A stretch of 64,000 bases of DNA from Rhizophagus clarus (GCA_015698045.1 BLAL01000077.1:124001-188000), one strand, 5' to 3'. Shown: positions 21,805 to 34,798, counted from the stretch's first letter. Numbers and translations: made by a program. The notes: generated from the letters alone by a model not told the origin.

Positions 21805-22986
21805 ACCACTTCACTTGGAACCATATTTACTCCTTTTGATGGATCAAGATAATTCAAAGCAACTGCCATTCCAAAGGCAATAGAGTTCTTTTCTGTTTTT
21901 GGATTTGTAAATACATGATCAATAATTAAATTGAGATAAGTATAATGTGGGTCATCATTAGCATCAACCGGCTTATTTAATTTCGTATAACATTCTCGAG
22001 TGATATCGGAATTCTTGAATTTTTTTTCTTCATCACTTGTAACTTGCTGGTTTTGAGTTTTAGGTTTTATAAGTTCAGAAAATTCTGAATGGATTGCATC
22101 TTTAATACGTTGAACAATATTACTCCTAGCTTGTCGAGAAAGTCGCTGTGCCTACAAAGATAAAATTATAAATTTAATATTTATTTATAAAAAATTAATT
22201 AGTAAAACATCACTATTTATTTACCAGTGAACGAATATGTCTATTATAAAAACGTTTCCATCCACCACGTTTGATTTTGCTTTGAAATTCCTCATTATTT
22301 GCATCTGACAATGCATCATAACATACGTTCATAAGACATTCTTCACTTGGATATTTGACTTTCTCGGATATGGTAGAAATTGCTTGATTGATCGTATCCT
22401 ATATTATATTATTTAGAAGCAAATAAAACTACAGTGGCTTGTAACAACAATGGTGCTTACTTCAAGCCATTTAGTGTCACTTTCTGAGTGACCTCCAAAT
22501 CCAGTGGCTTTCCAATCTGTATACATTTCGTTAACTTTTTTGTGCACATCTTGAACTATTGTAATCAGTTGATTTTGCACATTTTGAATATCACTGAGTG
22601 TTGATATATGACCTATTTATTTGTTATATTAATATGATGAATCTAGGAAAATATAGATGATTAACGAATAAATCTAACTTACGAATTCTCTTTTGTATAT
22701 CCTTCTCTTTTTCTGTATCCTTGATTTTTTGTTTATTATTCAAATGGATCATGTTATCATCATCATCGTCATCATGATCATCATCATTGGAATATTCATC
22801 ATCATTTGGAGTGTAATCTTCTAAATTAGGTAAGGTATCGTCATTATCAAGTAAATGTCTCTCTAAAGCTTCTCCTGTAGTAATAGCAGAGGTACTTGAT
22901 ATTGCATTTGAATCTTTCGAAAGGTCAATTATGAGTAAAATATTTTTGTATGTTATGACAGATGATCCACGTTTCTTACGAGCCAT

Positions 22987-23771
22987 ATTGGTATATAATA
23001 TAACGTTTATAGCTTTTTTTTAAAAAAAAATAAAAATATTTTTTTGAGTTCGTATAATTTATTAGCTTTTTTTTTAAAAAAAAAATGAAAAATTAATTTT
23101 TTTTTAAATTCATATATATATATATATATAATATTAGCTTTTTTTTGTAAAAAAAAACTAAAACTGAATTTCTTTTTTACTCGTAATATAATAGCATTTT
23201 TTAAAGTATGTACTATTGTTACTTGCTATTCATTATCAACCTACAGTATATTAAAATATTCAAAATACTTACAAATATCTGTGTTTTTAACATCCAATAA
23301 TTAGAAACTAGAATATATAAAGTATTTCAGTTGGAGATAAAAATAAATATTCAAAGATTAACGAAACAAAGGTATAAATATTAAAATAAGCGAAGAGTGT
23401 GTGTACTATTAATTAAAAAGAAAGTATAATTATTGAAAAACTTTATAAAAATGAATGAGAAAAGAAATGGATAAAAAGAAATTAAACGTGTCAGGTTTAA
23501 ACTATTTTATACTTTTTTTACGATATACTTTTTTTACAATATGTTAAACTGATGTTAGTTTAAATTCTATATTTGCATGTCACGATCATTTAATCGATGG
23601 TTATACTGATCACTGATGATATCGATAATCATATAATTTTCGTATTAATACAACAATACAACTTTTATTTTTTATTATTAAAAAAAAAAAAATTTGATAA
23701 GTACAAGTTATCGAAAAAAATTCTTTTTACAAAAAATTAAATAATTTTTAATAAAAATATTATCTCTATTT
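22987..23771. promoter_or_regulatory. Divergent intergenic region of the two-gene transposon-like pair
   Basis: No gene. It holds runs of A, T and TA repeats, and must contain the promoters of the minus-strand gene at 22986 and the transposase at 23772. Confidence 0.4.
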
Positions 23772-26700
23772 ATGATGCCGAATTGTACTTATTGTAATAA
23801 AGTTTTTAATGATCGCCAGGCCCTAGGTAATCATATAAGAACTCATTTGGATGATAGCGATAAAGATTTAGATTTATCTTTGCCAAATAAATTATCTTCT
23901 AATACAACAACCTACATATCTACAGAAACAAATGTGACCTATAAGAAAGTATATGTTGAACAAAAAACAAATGATAGCCGAAGAGAGGAAACTACCTTTA
24001 TTAATGATGAAATTATTAATAATAATGAAAATATCAACATTTATTTTCCTATTGAATCTCAAAGTGAAGAAGACGATAATGCAGAAGTGAACTTATCTGA
24101 TGATGAGTCTATGACGGAATCATCAGATGAAGATTCCGTAATATCTAATCTATCGTATGAAACCAATGTTGATATCAATGAATATAATGAATATGATGCT
24201 TTGTACAGTGGTGTATTAGATGGTCCTGAAGACATTTATCAAGAATTTCCATCTAAAGAATATGCAGAGTTTATGCATATAATAACGAAATTTCATGTGC
24301 AAGATTCCCTTGCTAACGCGTTTATAAAATTCTTTAATAAATATTCAAATCGTAAAGATAAGCCATTACCTTCAACATCACAAGTTGTCGAACTTTTATT
24401 GAAAACTTACAGGTTCCGAATCTTGATTGGCGAAGGGAAATAATCTTTAGGTATAAAGGAATTGAATATGAATTTGAATATAGAACTGTTCTTGATGGTA
24501 TACATCAGATATTAATGAATAAAGATATTATTAAGGATTTTATATTCGAATCTGTTAAAGATGTAAATATAATTTTTAGCAATTAATTTTTAAATATTTT
24601 AAAATTATTATTATATATACTAAATAATTTTTTGACTTTAAAATTAAGACTCCTAACGAACGTCAATATACAGATATGTATGATTCTGATTGGTGGAGAG
24701 ATGTAGAAAAAAATCTTCCAATTGGAGCGTATGTTATGCCAATCATTTTGTATGCAGACGCTACACTTTGCGATCATTTAGGCAAAACATCACGACATCC
24801 AGTATTTATGACACTTAGAAACATTCCTTTGGCATGCCGAAATAAAGTAGATGCCAAAATTTTATTTGGCTATATTCCCAATCTTGAATATTGCAGTACA
24901 TCCAAAAAAAAATCAGCCCAGCATCGTTCAGCATCACGCGAACTTTTTCATCATGCACTTGCAACTATATTGCGACCATTGAGAGTTCTTAGTTATACTG
25001 GAATTCATCTATATGTCAATAAAAGTTTTAAATGGTTCTACCCATTTCTGGCATTAATAATTTCAGATTGGCCTGAAGCATGTGCAATGGGTGCTATTTA
25101 TGGATCATCAAATTCTTCGCACCCATGTCATTTTTGCTTAGTAGATCGTAATACATTAAATAATGTTCACATTAAAAAAGAAGACATTATTATTCGTAAT
25201 GAACATGATACCAAAAATGTCTTACGTCAAGGTAATGATAAGCAAATTTCAACATATTATATAAGGAATGCTTTATGGAAACAGCCGTAAGTAATTTTAA
25301 AGTAATTATAATATACTGTAATTTAATTTATATAACAATAACTGAATTTTACATTTTTATTTATTATAGATATTTTAATGTTTACACTATGTGTGTACCT
25401 GACCGCATGCACCATGCGGATCTTGGTCTTTTTCAATATCAATTACGATTTACGGTTGAATTATTGAATTTAAAATATGGAAGCAGTTCAATTAAAATTC
25501 TTGAAGAACGACTTTCTCAAATTCCACGCTATCCGAATCTTAAGATTTTTAAAAGTGGATTTGAAAGGCTTAATCGATTAACTGCATCAGAATATCGTGA
25601 TTTGATGAAAGTTATGTTGTTTATTTTAGATGATTTAATATTAGATAAAAATCTCAATAAGAATTTGTGCGACCTTTTTTCATTATGGATAAACATGTAT
25701 ATATGGAGCCGTAAGCAAGGATATACTAAATCAGATCTTTATGAGTTTGAGGTGTGTAAATTTATAATAATAAGCAAATTAATAAAATTTTAATAATTAA
25801 TTTTTTACTTTTTTAATAGAATTCAATTATTGTATGGAGTGATTTATTTATAAAGCTTATGTCAAAATTCTCACCATCTAATTTAAATTTACCAAAATTA
25901 CATAGTTGGCGTTTTCATTTAATACCATCAATTTACCAATTTGGAGCTGTTAGTGGATTTACGAGTGAGACATATGAACTGCTACATAAAACTAATGTCA
26001 AGCAGCCATATCGTATGACAAATAAACGTCAGATAAATAAACAAATGCAAGCAATTGTAAGGAATTTTTTTATTTATTTGTTTAACGTTAATTGCATTGT
26101 ATTTAATTTAATGCTATACATTTTTTATAGGTGCGTCATCAAAATATTATGACTCTTATACAAAAACTTCAGTCACGATCTTATAATACTAATATTCATC
26201 ATGGAAAAATATCAAAAAAGTTTATTAAACAATTAACTCAACATACGATTGATCAAGTCATAGACCAATTAAAAAATACACAAAATTTAAATAATTTATG
26301 GATAAATGGCTTTGAAAAACTTAAATCTTGTATTTATGATTACTTTCAAGATATTGAAGAATGGTCTATACAAGATATTGAAAATGAAACAATAAAGATT
26401 AATGTGTGTGAATTTGCATATTTGGATAATAATATTATTATTCGTGCAACTCCTAATTATTATGGACAGGCTAGCTTTTCAGACGTTTGTGTTGAAATGG
26501 ATGAGTCAGAACAAGGTGATTATTTAACAGATAATGGATTATGTTATGCAAAGGTATATATTAATATAAAAACGCTAATTCTGGCATTTTTACATTAAAA
26601 AATTGGTAATATACCGTAAAATCGTGAAAATAAGCACCCCTCGAAAATAAGCACCCCTGTCAATTTGCAACAGCATTCGTAAAAAATTAAAAATAAGCAC

Positions 26701-28962
26701 CCCTCATAAGCACCCCCAAAAATTGAAATTGCTATTAATTTGTAATACGTGAAAAAAAGTTTTTTTCTTAAAAAAAAATTCACCAGTAATTTTTATTTAA
26801 AAATATTACTGGTATTAAATATTTTATTTTTAAATTTTATAAGAAACAGCTTTAAAGAGAACGTACTTCGGCTCTAAAACGGAAATATGGTAAGTATAAA
26901 AGGGGAGCTCATAAATTTACTTAAAGAAACGAACACTAACTTCTTTTGCAATTATTTTTGTAGAAAAGTTTTTTAGGATATAGTCTGTAAAATAGAATAT
27001 AGTAGGTATGAGGAGGAAACTTCGGCATTTTGTTTAAGAAACTTTACTAATGTTTCTTTTTGTGTAATTTTTTGTAGGAAATACATTTTTATCAGCTTTG
27101 CAATTTACGACTTGTGACGGGGTTAAAATTGCAACAATTTATTGAGAAATAAACTGATAAGAATTTTAATTGTCAACAATTTCAGTACTATCATCTAGTT
27201 CGTCTAAATTTTCTTCTTCAATTTCTGCAATTAATTTGTCAATTTCTTCGTAAACCATATCATCTTCAGATCTGTCTAACATATTTGAAATAGCACATTT
27301 TTTAAAAGAATTAAAGATAATTTGATCAGAAATAGCATCCCATGAATGCTTGACCCAGCCACATACATCACTAATTCTTGCTCTTTTCAAATTACCGGCT
27401 TCTATTTCACCAGCACCACCTTGACACATCCATTCATGCCATTCTTTTCGCATATTATCTTTGAAAGGCTTATTTATTGATACGTCCAATGGTTGGCATA
27501 TACTAGTTAGTCCTGCAGGAATAACGGCTAAGTGAAAATCATGCTGTTTAAACTTGTCTTTTACACTTTCTTCCAAATGACCCTGGAAAGAATCATACAC
27601 CATCATGGCAGGTTCTTTTGACAAATTCTCAGCCATACATAATCTAAATAAAAATTCAATATATTTCTTCATTAAATCTGATGTCATCCATCCATTCTCT
27701 TGAAACCAACAGATAACACCTTTTGGAATAACTTCTCCACGAGGAAGTTGTTTTCCTTTAAAAATACAAATGGGTGGATATTTAGAACCATCTAAATAAT
27801 AAAACATTGTTAAATTTAAACAAATACAAATAAAAGCTACGAAATTTAAAAATTCTTACCAGCTGAACAAGTTAAAACTACTGTAAACCGATTTTTATCA
27901 TTACCAGTAGTACGAATATGCACTGTTTTGTCTCCTTTATTATTAATAGTCATGTTTCCTGCCATATCAAACCATATGGGAGTTTCGTCCATATTACCAT
28001 ATTATAAATGCTATTCAGATCAAAGTTATATTGTGATCTTAGTCGTATAATAAAGCGCTTAAAATTTTCCAATTTTTCATCAGTGTCTTCAGGTAATTTT
28101 TGCGAAATTTTAGTTCTTCTTCTTAATGATAAATCAAATCTTTTCATAAAAGATTGAATCCAAGAAAGGGTTCCTTGAAATTCATCATCTCCTGCTGGAT
28201 ATAATCTTTGAATTGTAGGCTCATTAAGGATTTTATGCATTTGTAATTTTACCATTGTATAATTAACCGCTAAGCCTTTTTTTCTTTGTTCAATTATCCA
28301 TTTATATAATTTGTCTTCTGCCTTTGGATAAAAAGCCTTTCTACCAGATCCAATATGCTTCTTTTTTTTGTTCTCTTTTTCCCAATCATCACTTTTTTTA
28401 ATCCATCTTCCGATCATTGGAGCATTTAAATCAAAATGTCTTGCTGCAGCATTTCTTCCATTTATTTGAGCATATTTCACTACTATCAATTTTTCTTCAA
28501 TTGAATATGAAGTTCTTTCTTTTACACCAACTTTTTTGTTTGTCATTTCTTTAAGAAAAAGTATATTCTTTCGCGTAAAAAAAAGATTAAGGGGTAAAAA
28601 AAAATCGCAAAAATAAGCACCCCTATCAATTTTTGTGATCACATGATTGCAAAAAAGGGGTGCTTATTTTCACGATTTTATGGTAATGATTTATTTTATT
28701 ATTTCAGATCCTTTTAATTATTCAAGTTATTTCGGCAAAATTAAAAGAAAGTCTTGAACTCGTTCTTGTATATTGGTATGACTTTGCATATGAAAATGTA
28801 ACTAATATACAAGATCATTATTTCTATAAATGTGCAATTCTTAAACATGTTGATCATTACACTTTAATCCCTCTTACTTCAATTACAAACAGAGTTCATA
28901 TTATACCGAAGTTTGATACATCAAATATTTTTTATGTAAATAAATATATAGAATATTATTAA
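23772..28962 (+). CDS. Plavaka-like (CACTA-related) transposase with N-terminal C2H2 finger
   Basis: The N-terminus MMPNCTYCNKVFNDRQALGNHIRTH is a C2H2 zinc finger, followed by an acidic linker. The core carries ILYADATLCDHLGKTSRHPVF and TLRNIPLACRNKVDAKILFGYIPNL, then ISDWPEACAMGA, a CxxC pair (HPCHFCLVDR), PDRMHHADLGLFQ and GFTSETYELLHKTNVKQPYRMTNKR. This order is that of fungal Plavaka/Tnp transposases, with Asp in YADAT, Asp in SDWPE and Glu in SETYELLH as likely catalytic residues. Exons: 23772-24562, 24649-25286, 25370 onward, and so on. The last intron (from about 26552 to 28706) holds a pogo-like element. One apparent 1-bp frameshift lies near 24410, where LLLKTY changes frame to QVPNLDWRREII, so this copy is probably inactive. 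I could not find its terminal repeats. Confidence 0.85.
26890..27077 (+). other. Two intron-like modules antisense to the pogo transposase
   Basis: GTAAGTATAAAAG at 26890 leads to ACACTAACTTC and TTTTTGTAG ending at 26963 (74 bp). A 38-bp exon-like island follows. GTAGGTATGAGG at 27002 then leads to AAACTTTACTAATGTTTC and TTTTTTGTAG ending at 27077 (76 bp). The second has the same branch-site palindrome as the tandem arrays. They lie in the 3' part of the element, on the strand opposite to its transposase. Confidence 0.45.
27166..28546 (-). pseudogene. DDE_1 (pogo/Tigger/jerky-type) transposase, one frameshift
   Basis: Start MTNKKVGVKERTSYSIEEK is a CENPB/psq-type helix-turn-helix (EEKLIVVKYAQ...AARHFDLNAPMIGRWIK). 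A CENPB-type second domain includes GRKAFYPKAEDKLYKWI and DEFQGTLSWIQSFMKR. The DDE core includes the MDETP region, AMMVYDSFQGHLEESVK, LTSICQPLDVSINKPFK and KKCAISNMLDRSEDD. One intron runs from about 27860 to 27808. Near 27990 a tandem repeat of TAATATGG adds 8 bp and shifts the frame just before the catalytic DETP block, so this copy is unlikely to be active. The sister copy at 40732 has the undisturbed NMDETPVWFDMAGN reading at that site. Confidence 0.85.
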
Positions 28963-29433
28963 TAATTACTTGATATTCATTGATCATTAAAATTAAGTGC
29001 TTAATTAATACTGATTTTTTAGCAATTGTTAACTATTTAATTGAAATATTTTATAAATGTTATTTTAAAAAAGTATTTATAAAGTATTTATAATTGGCAT
29101 TTATTTTTAATTATATCAAAGCAATTAATAAATGATGATTTTTAACACAAATAAATAATTATAGAATGTTAACTAATTAATAAATACAAATTTTAGATAT
29201 TTAAAAAGTAATCACTAATTAATGAATACAAGTTAAACATTAATTTAACTTCGTGATGAATAAATGTTGTATAGTGATCATAAAGATATCATACTAATCA
29301 ATAACGAATAGATATAGTTACAACTAATTTAATGATAATAATTTGACTTTTTACTATAATATCGTAATAATATTGTAATAATATCATTATGATATTAAAT
29401 CAACATCGATAAATAACCCCAAGTTTCAATAAA
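28963..29433. other. AT-rich spacer after the Plavaka-like gene
   Basis: Words such as TTAATTAATAAATACAA recur and could be remnants of a subterminal zone. No element end could be fixed. Confidence 0.4.
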
Positions 29434-29605
29434 GTAGAATTAAGATTAAAATTAGAGTTAAAGTTAAGGTTAAAGATTAGGATTAGAGTTAAGATTAGGA
29501 TTAAAATTAAGAATTAGGATTAAAGTTAGGATTAGGATTAAAATTATGATTAGAATTAAATTAGGATTAAAGTTAGACTATTAGGATTAGGATTTGTATA
29601 TTATT
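29434..29605. repeat. Degenerate TTAGGATTAA repeat, telomere-like
   Basis: Repeats of (A/G)TTAGGATTAAA and TTAAGGTTAAAG, about 20 units of 6-12 bp. It resembles an eroded TTAGGG-type tract, but with many A-rich units it may be an unrelated simple repeat. Confidence 0.6.
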
Positions 29606-29875
29606 TTATTAATTAATATCAACCTGATACAAAATAGCAGGCTATAGCTAATTATTAATTAAAATTAAAAACATATTGGCTGATTAGTGAAATTAAGGAT
29701 TAGGATCAACTGATGTTTAATCAGCTGAGTGGCACAGTTCTAATTAAAATCAAAACTTGTTCCTAAATAAATATTATATTAAAAAAATAACTCTTTTAAA
29801 ATTATTATTACAAAATTTACTTTTTCAATTAAAATAAATAAATCCATCCTAAAAAATAAAGGAAAATACTATATA

Positions 29876-30346
29876 CAGTCAGACCTTCATAGTTCATATA
29901 ATCATCAAGTTGGTTACACCCTTAACTGATAATTGTATAGAAATGTGATTGTATATATAGTATATAATTTTTTTTATCAGAAATCAGAAATAAAAATTAA
30001 TAAAATTATTTTAGTTTTGGCCTGAATTATAAATTATAAAATTATAAATCACATGAATTGCATATTTTTGGATGATAGCCATTTTATAAAAAATAATTTT
30101 GAAAATTTCTTATAATCTACATTCTAAAAAGAGAAATTTGTTTATAATTCTGACTGAAATTATGATTTAACTGAAATTATAGTGATTATAAAGAGGTTTA
30201 ATTGCTAGTAAAAATAATATGTATGTTGCAGATTATGTGATGATAGTGATTATAACCAAATTGTGATTATAAAAAGGTAAATTAACTAAGTTAATTAAGT
30301 AAAAGTTAGTTTCACAAAATTGGGTTCTTATGTAGAGGTGTGACTA
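29876..30346. mobile_element. Mariner/pogo-type MITE, about 470 bp
   Basis: The left end reads CAGTCAGACCTTCATAG and the right end, inward, TAGTCACACCTCTACATA. Both are next to TA (29874-29875, 30347-30348). The interior has no frame. TIRs are imperfect (about 20 bp), so the element is old. Confidence 0.6.
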
Positions 30347-30348
30347 TA

Positions 30349-32689
30349 TAGGGTATGATCTGTCTATAGTTAGTTTATTAAAAAAAATCATAATATTTAA
30401 CAAAAAAAATTAAAAAATTAATAAATTATTTAAAATAATTATTAAATAAATCGTAATTAAATATTTTATTAATTTAAAATTCAATCTGTTGTAATATAAT
30501 AAATAATATTTAAAGCTATTAATTATACTTTTTGAATATTTCTATTAAATAATGTATTTTTTTTTCACAGATTGTAAAAAAACTTTTAAAAAATAAAAAA
30601 AAGAGTTACAGCTTGTATTTAAAGCAGAAAAACTGTTATATATATTTTTAAAACTTTTCAGCTTATCTAACTTAAAAACTGATAAAAAACTAATAAAGAA
30701 ATAATAAAGCAACTAACAGAATTTGTAAATAAAAAAAATATTTTATTACAATTTAATTAAAAGTAAATCATATCACATGATCCTATAATGCAATATGATT
30801 TGATTTGTGAAATGTAATTTTTATTTTAGAATTGTAATTTCATTAATTCTACTGATCAGTCCATATGAAAATCAATATTTTTTAACAAAAAATCAATTAA
30901 TTTATTTAATAAATATAATTAAAAATTTATTATAAAATATATAAATTTTATGGTTTTTTAATATAAATTCTTTTAAAATAAAATTAAATTAAAAATTTTA
31001 AAATAATTGTAAAATTTAACTTCTTCTAGTTAAAAAAAATATACTCTTAAATTTCAAAAATACTGGCATAATATTTTAATAAATATAAAAATACATATCT
31101 CCTATTATTCTTAATAAATATAATAAAATAAATACTAGTGTTATTAATAATCTGGTTTAATTTAATTCAAAGCTAAAGTTAAACTGAACAATTGATTTGA
31201 AACTTTAAAATTTAAATTAAACTAATAAAATCATTAATATTAGTTTTATTAATTTGATCATTAATCTTATTAATCTTATTAACTTTTATCTTATTAGTTT
31301 AAAAGTTAAATCAAATCTTAACTTAAAAATTTTCAAATTAACTGATATTGATAGTTTAGTTCAATTTAGTTTAACTTGAATTTAATAATACTAATAAAGC
31401 TATTTTAACTTAATTATTTATTTAATATTCAAATTTTAAAAAAAAGTTTAAAAGAAAAAAGAATTCTAAATAAACAAACTAAATAAATTAAATATAATAT
31501 ATATGGAAAATTTAAAAAATTTAATCTAAATTTAAAGAAAAGAAAAATATTTAAACATATATATTATTATATATTTATTAGGATTTAAATTTTTTAAAAA
31601 AATAGAAGAAATGAAAGATATTAAACAAATAATCAAAGTTGAAATAATCTAAATATAATAAATAAATATAAAAATATGCATCATCTAAATAAATATAAAA
31701 TGTATATTGCATTTGATATTGTTATAAAATATAATTATAACTAAAAATATTTAAATTAACTCAATAGAAATAATATTTGAGTAATATTATACTTGTTAAA
31801 CAACTTTATTTATTTTTTTAAAGAATAGTTTGTTTTGATCAAATTGCCTAAATTACACTTTAAATCTTGTATAAAAAAATAAACAAAAAAAAACAGTTAA
31901 TATAGTAGTAAAATTTATATTTAAATGATCATTTGTTTCATTTGTTTTCAGTTTTTATAAGCTTTTGTCTGACATTAAAAAAAGAAAAAAGAAGAAAGTT
32001 ACAAAATTAAACATAAATAAACAAATCAATCAATGAGGCTGATGTGGCACAAAATCACGTGTAAGAAGAAAAGTGACGGTAATATTTTTATAAAACCATT
32101 ATTTGTACATATACCGCATATATAAAAAACAAATTTTTAATATAATTATATCATAGTAATTTACAATAATCACAATATATCAATATATTATATACAAATA
32201 TTTAAATTAAAATACTTATTATTGTAACTTTTCAATCTTATCCTAACTACGTTTAAATTTTTTCTTTTTTTACAAATTTACAAAATGAACTACTGTTTTT
32301 TAATTAAGAAAAAATATTTTTTTTATAATATAAAATCTATGAAATTATGTGCAAAGATCTAATTATAACTGGCTTTACAATAAAAATGGTACAGTTACCA
32401 AGAATTATTAAATGAATTAAGAAACACAAAAATATTATTCAATAGCCCAATCTACAAAGAAGCAAAAGGAGAAATTAAAAATATTAAAACGAATAGATTA
32501 CAAAAAAGGGTTATAGTAGAAAATAGTTAGAATAAAAAAGGATAAAGAGAAAGTAAATAACGCTTATATTAAATAATTTTGAAAAAGAATATTTCCATAA
32601 AAAATAGGTAATTTAAACATGATTAAAAAAAAAAAAGTCAAACAAGAAGAAATTATACAACCCAATATAAAAAGGATGAATGATAGAAT
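30349..32689. other. AT-rich intergenic region downstream of CNOT9
   Basis: No gene, RNA gene or bounded repeat found on either strand. A/T content is very high between 30400 and 31800. A CACGTG lies at about 32057 (AATCACGTGTAAG). Confidence 0.5.
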
Positions 32690-34103
32690 TTAATTCGTCG
32701 TAACTACGTTGTCCGAGAGGTTAACAAGAAGTTGTGCTAAACAACGTTTAGTGACTACATCATCTTTTAAGACTTGAGAAAATGTGGCATCTCGTAGTGG
32801 TTCTGGTAACCATTGTCGAAGAGCTTCCCGTGCTCTAAAATCAAAAATTATATTACATATATGCAACCTTAGGTGATTGTTTCACTTCACAAAAATTCAA
32901 ACCTTGGGTTATCCGAGAGACGAAGATAACATCTAACGACATGCTTTAACAAACGAACCGCTTGTGTCTCGACAAGTTGACTGACCATATTACTTAAAAC
33001 AGTTCCTACGGCATAAAAACGTTCATAAGTGGCACAGATATAGGCCAATCCCATTTCATCCAGCAAAATCTTCTGAACAATAAAGATGGCAACCTAAATA
33101 AACAAATAAAGTTCAATCTAGTATTAAAAAAGCAAATAAAATAAATTTAAATCTTAATAAAAATACCGTCTTAGATAGTTCACTTCCGGTTTCCATTATA
33201 CGTAAACATAGAGGTATGATTTCAGTTGACAACAAGAATGAGATTACTTCAGGATTATCGTTCTATGATATATAATGAAAGATAAATAAAATTTTTGGGA
33301 GCTAAATTATGAATATCTAGATATATGAACCTTTACAAGAGCACCTATGACACCTAAACTTGTTAATCTAAGATATTCGAATGGTCTCGTCTTGCTCGTT
33401 GTATTGAGAAATGGGTACAAAAATAAAGGAATGTGAGCTGAAAGAAATTTATTTTCAAAATTAGTAAAAGAATCTTAAATTAAAGGAGCAAAACTACCAT
33501 ATATTTTAACAAACCATTTAAGAATAATCCTCGGGTTTCGCTATGACTTGCTACGCATTGTAATAATGCCAGGGCATTGCAAACACGATTGGATATCTGG
33601 CCTGTAAGTTGAGGAGGCACAAGAAGTGGGTAAACTGATACGATTTCCTGTAACAATGCCGCCATAACACCTATAATTTAATATATTAAAATAATTTTAT
33701 GTAAAATAGTTAATGAGTCATATTTTGTACGTGATAAATGGAATAAAATCATACCAAAAGAATGCCATAATATCAACGCCAAATCATCATATTGTTCCCG
33801 CTTTTTACTTAACTCTACAAGAGCTTGTTCTCTGTTCGTAGGATTTGTTAACTCGGTGATTAAAGAATAAATCTTTTCTTCTTCATAATGCGGCATTTTA
33901 TGTTGGTGTTGCATCGGCAAAGACAACGGAGTTCCTGTGCCGGCTCCCCAAGGATCGTTACCCATAGGTAAACCATGAAGATTTGATACAGAAACATGTA
34001 ACTGCGAAGCTAGGTTATTAGCATTCCCCAAAGGATTTGGTGTTGCTAAAGCCGACGCTGAAGCAAAATAAGGATTAGTGTGGTGTGGAGCGAGAGAATG
34101 CAT
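32690..34103 (-). CDS. CNOT9: CNOT9/Caf40 (Rcd1) subunit of the CCR4-NOT complex
   Basis: This is the armadillo-type scaffold of the CCR4-NOT deadenylase, acting in mRNA decay and translational repression. About 40 N-terminal residues are low-complexity (Ser/Ala/Asn/Pro/Gly-rich, starting [13 protein letters not shown]). The conserved core begins [15 protein letters not shown], then [27 protein letters not shown]. Further blocks are [93 protein letters not shown] and [18 protein letters not shown]. All match the human and yeast orthologues closely. Six exons are joined by short introns; the first junction ([13 protein letters not shown]) is clear. The stop is at 32690. Length is about 300 residues, as in the family. 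Confidence 0.97.
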
Positions 34104-34798
34104 TTTTTTTTTTTTTGTTAGAGGAGAGTTTTCTTGCTAAATCTCTATGTAACGAGGTGTGTAAGAAGGTTTAGACTTTGACTTTTGATAACAAATAGGA
34201 AAGAGAGTATTTTGCTGCGTTACAGAAAATTAAACTATTGATATTAATAGTCAGAGAGAGTTTTGGGATAATTTTTTTAATCACCAACAGGTTTTGGTCG
34301 AGAATTAAAATTATGTCACATGATCTTCGTTATTTGTTTTATTTATTTGTTACGTCATCATATCGTGGTCAATACTGTTAAATATACCAGGAGCGCGGGT
34401 TAAATGATTTCTGATAAAATCCGATTAAGAAATATTATCGAATTTTAAATTTAATTTAAATAAGAAAAGAGAACGTTCTTCTTTATATAACTATAACTTC
34501 AATTATGAGCAAATATACAGTAATGGATGATATATAATATATCGAATCTTCAATATTTACAATGGTCTCAAGTTTAATTATTAATTATGTAGTAGCATGC
34601 ATAATTAAAAGATTTAATAACTACTAAATTTTTTTTTTACAATATTTATCACGTAATAAATATATAACTATCAAATTGAAAAATTCGAAAATAATATAAT
34701 TAAAGATATCAATTTGAAATTAAAATTTGATTAAGAATCCTGGGTATACTAATAGGAGTTCTAATTCTAACGGAAAAAAACTAGGATTTAACCTATAT
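34104..34798. other. Intergenic region between PDB1 and CNOT9
   Basis: It contains the CNOT9 upstream region and the 3' side of the PDB1 gene, which is transcribed toward it. A GTCACATGATC near 34315 is close to the CACGTG-type words elsewhere. Nothing else seen. Confidence 0.4.

Larger units (their letters stand above)
16854..22986 (-). pseudogene. Unidentified four-exon gene, disrupted in its last exon by a transposon
   Basis: Exons are 22986-22683, 22612-22461, 22398-22225 and 22151-21805 plus 16911-16854. All introns are 60-75 bp with GTAAG/GTAAA donors and AG acceptors, and phases agree. Omitting the 4.9 kb element at 16915-21804 and one copy of its 3-bp duplication leaves one continuous frame of 344 codons ending SERESL-stop. 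The protein starts MARKKRGSSVITYKN, has a very acidic stretch (NDDDHDDDDDDN), then regions such as DWKATGFGGHSESDTKWLE, KIKRGGWKRFYNRHIRSL and FGMAVALNYLDPSKGV. I do not recognise a family. It lies head-to-head with the Plavaka-like transposase gene (785 bp apart), so it may be the second protein of that transposon or an adjacent host gene. Confidence 0.75.
26614..28683 (-). mobile_element. Pogo/Tigger-like DNA transposon nested in an intron, 2070 bp
   Basis: The inverted ends read CCGTAAAATCGTGAAAATAA (left) and CCATAAAATCGTGAAAATAA (right, inward), followed by GCACCCC repeats. They are flanked by TA dinucleotides (26612-26613, 28684-28685), as expected for Tc1/mariner/pogo insertions. It carries one transposase gene in the opposite orientation to the host transposase gene. 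The host intron keeps its donor (AAAG|GTATAT) and acceptor (TTTCAG), so the insertion may be splice-tolerated. Confidence 0.9.

Noticed and set aside
21429-21805. Frames rich in Tyr/Val/Arg over the element end
   Set aside because: Translation of the TATCGGGTACCCGATA palindromes on both strands.
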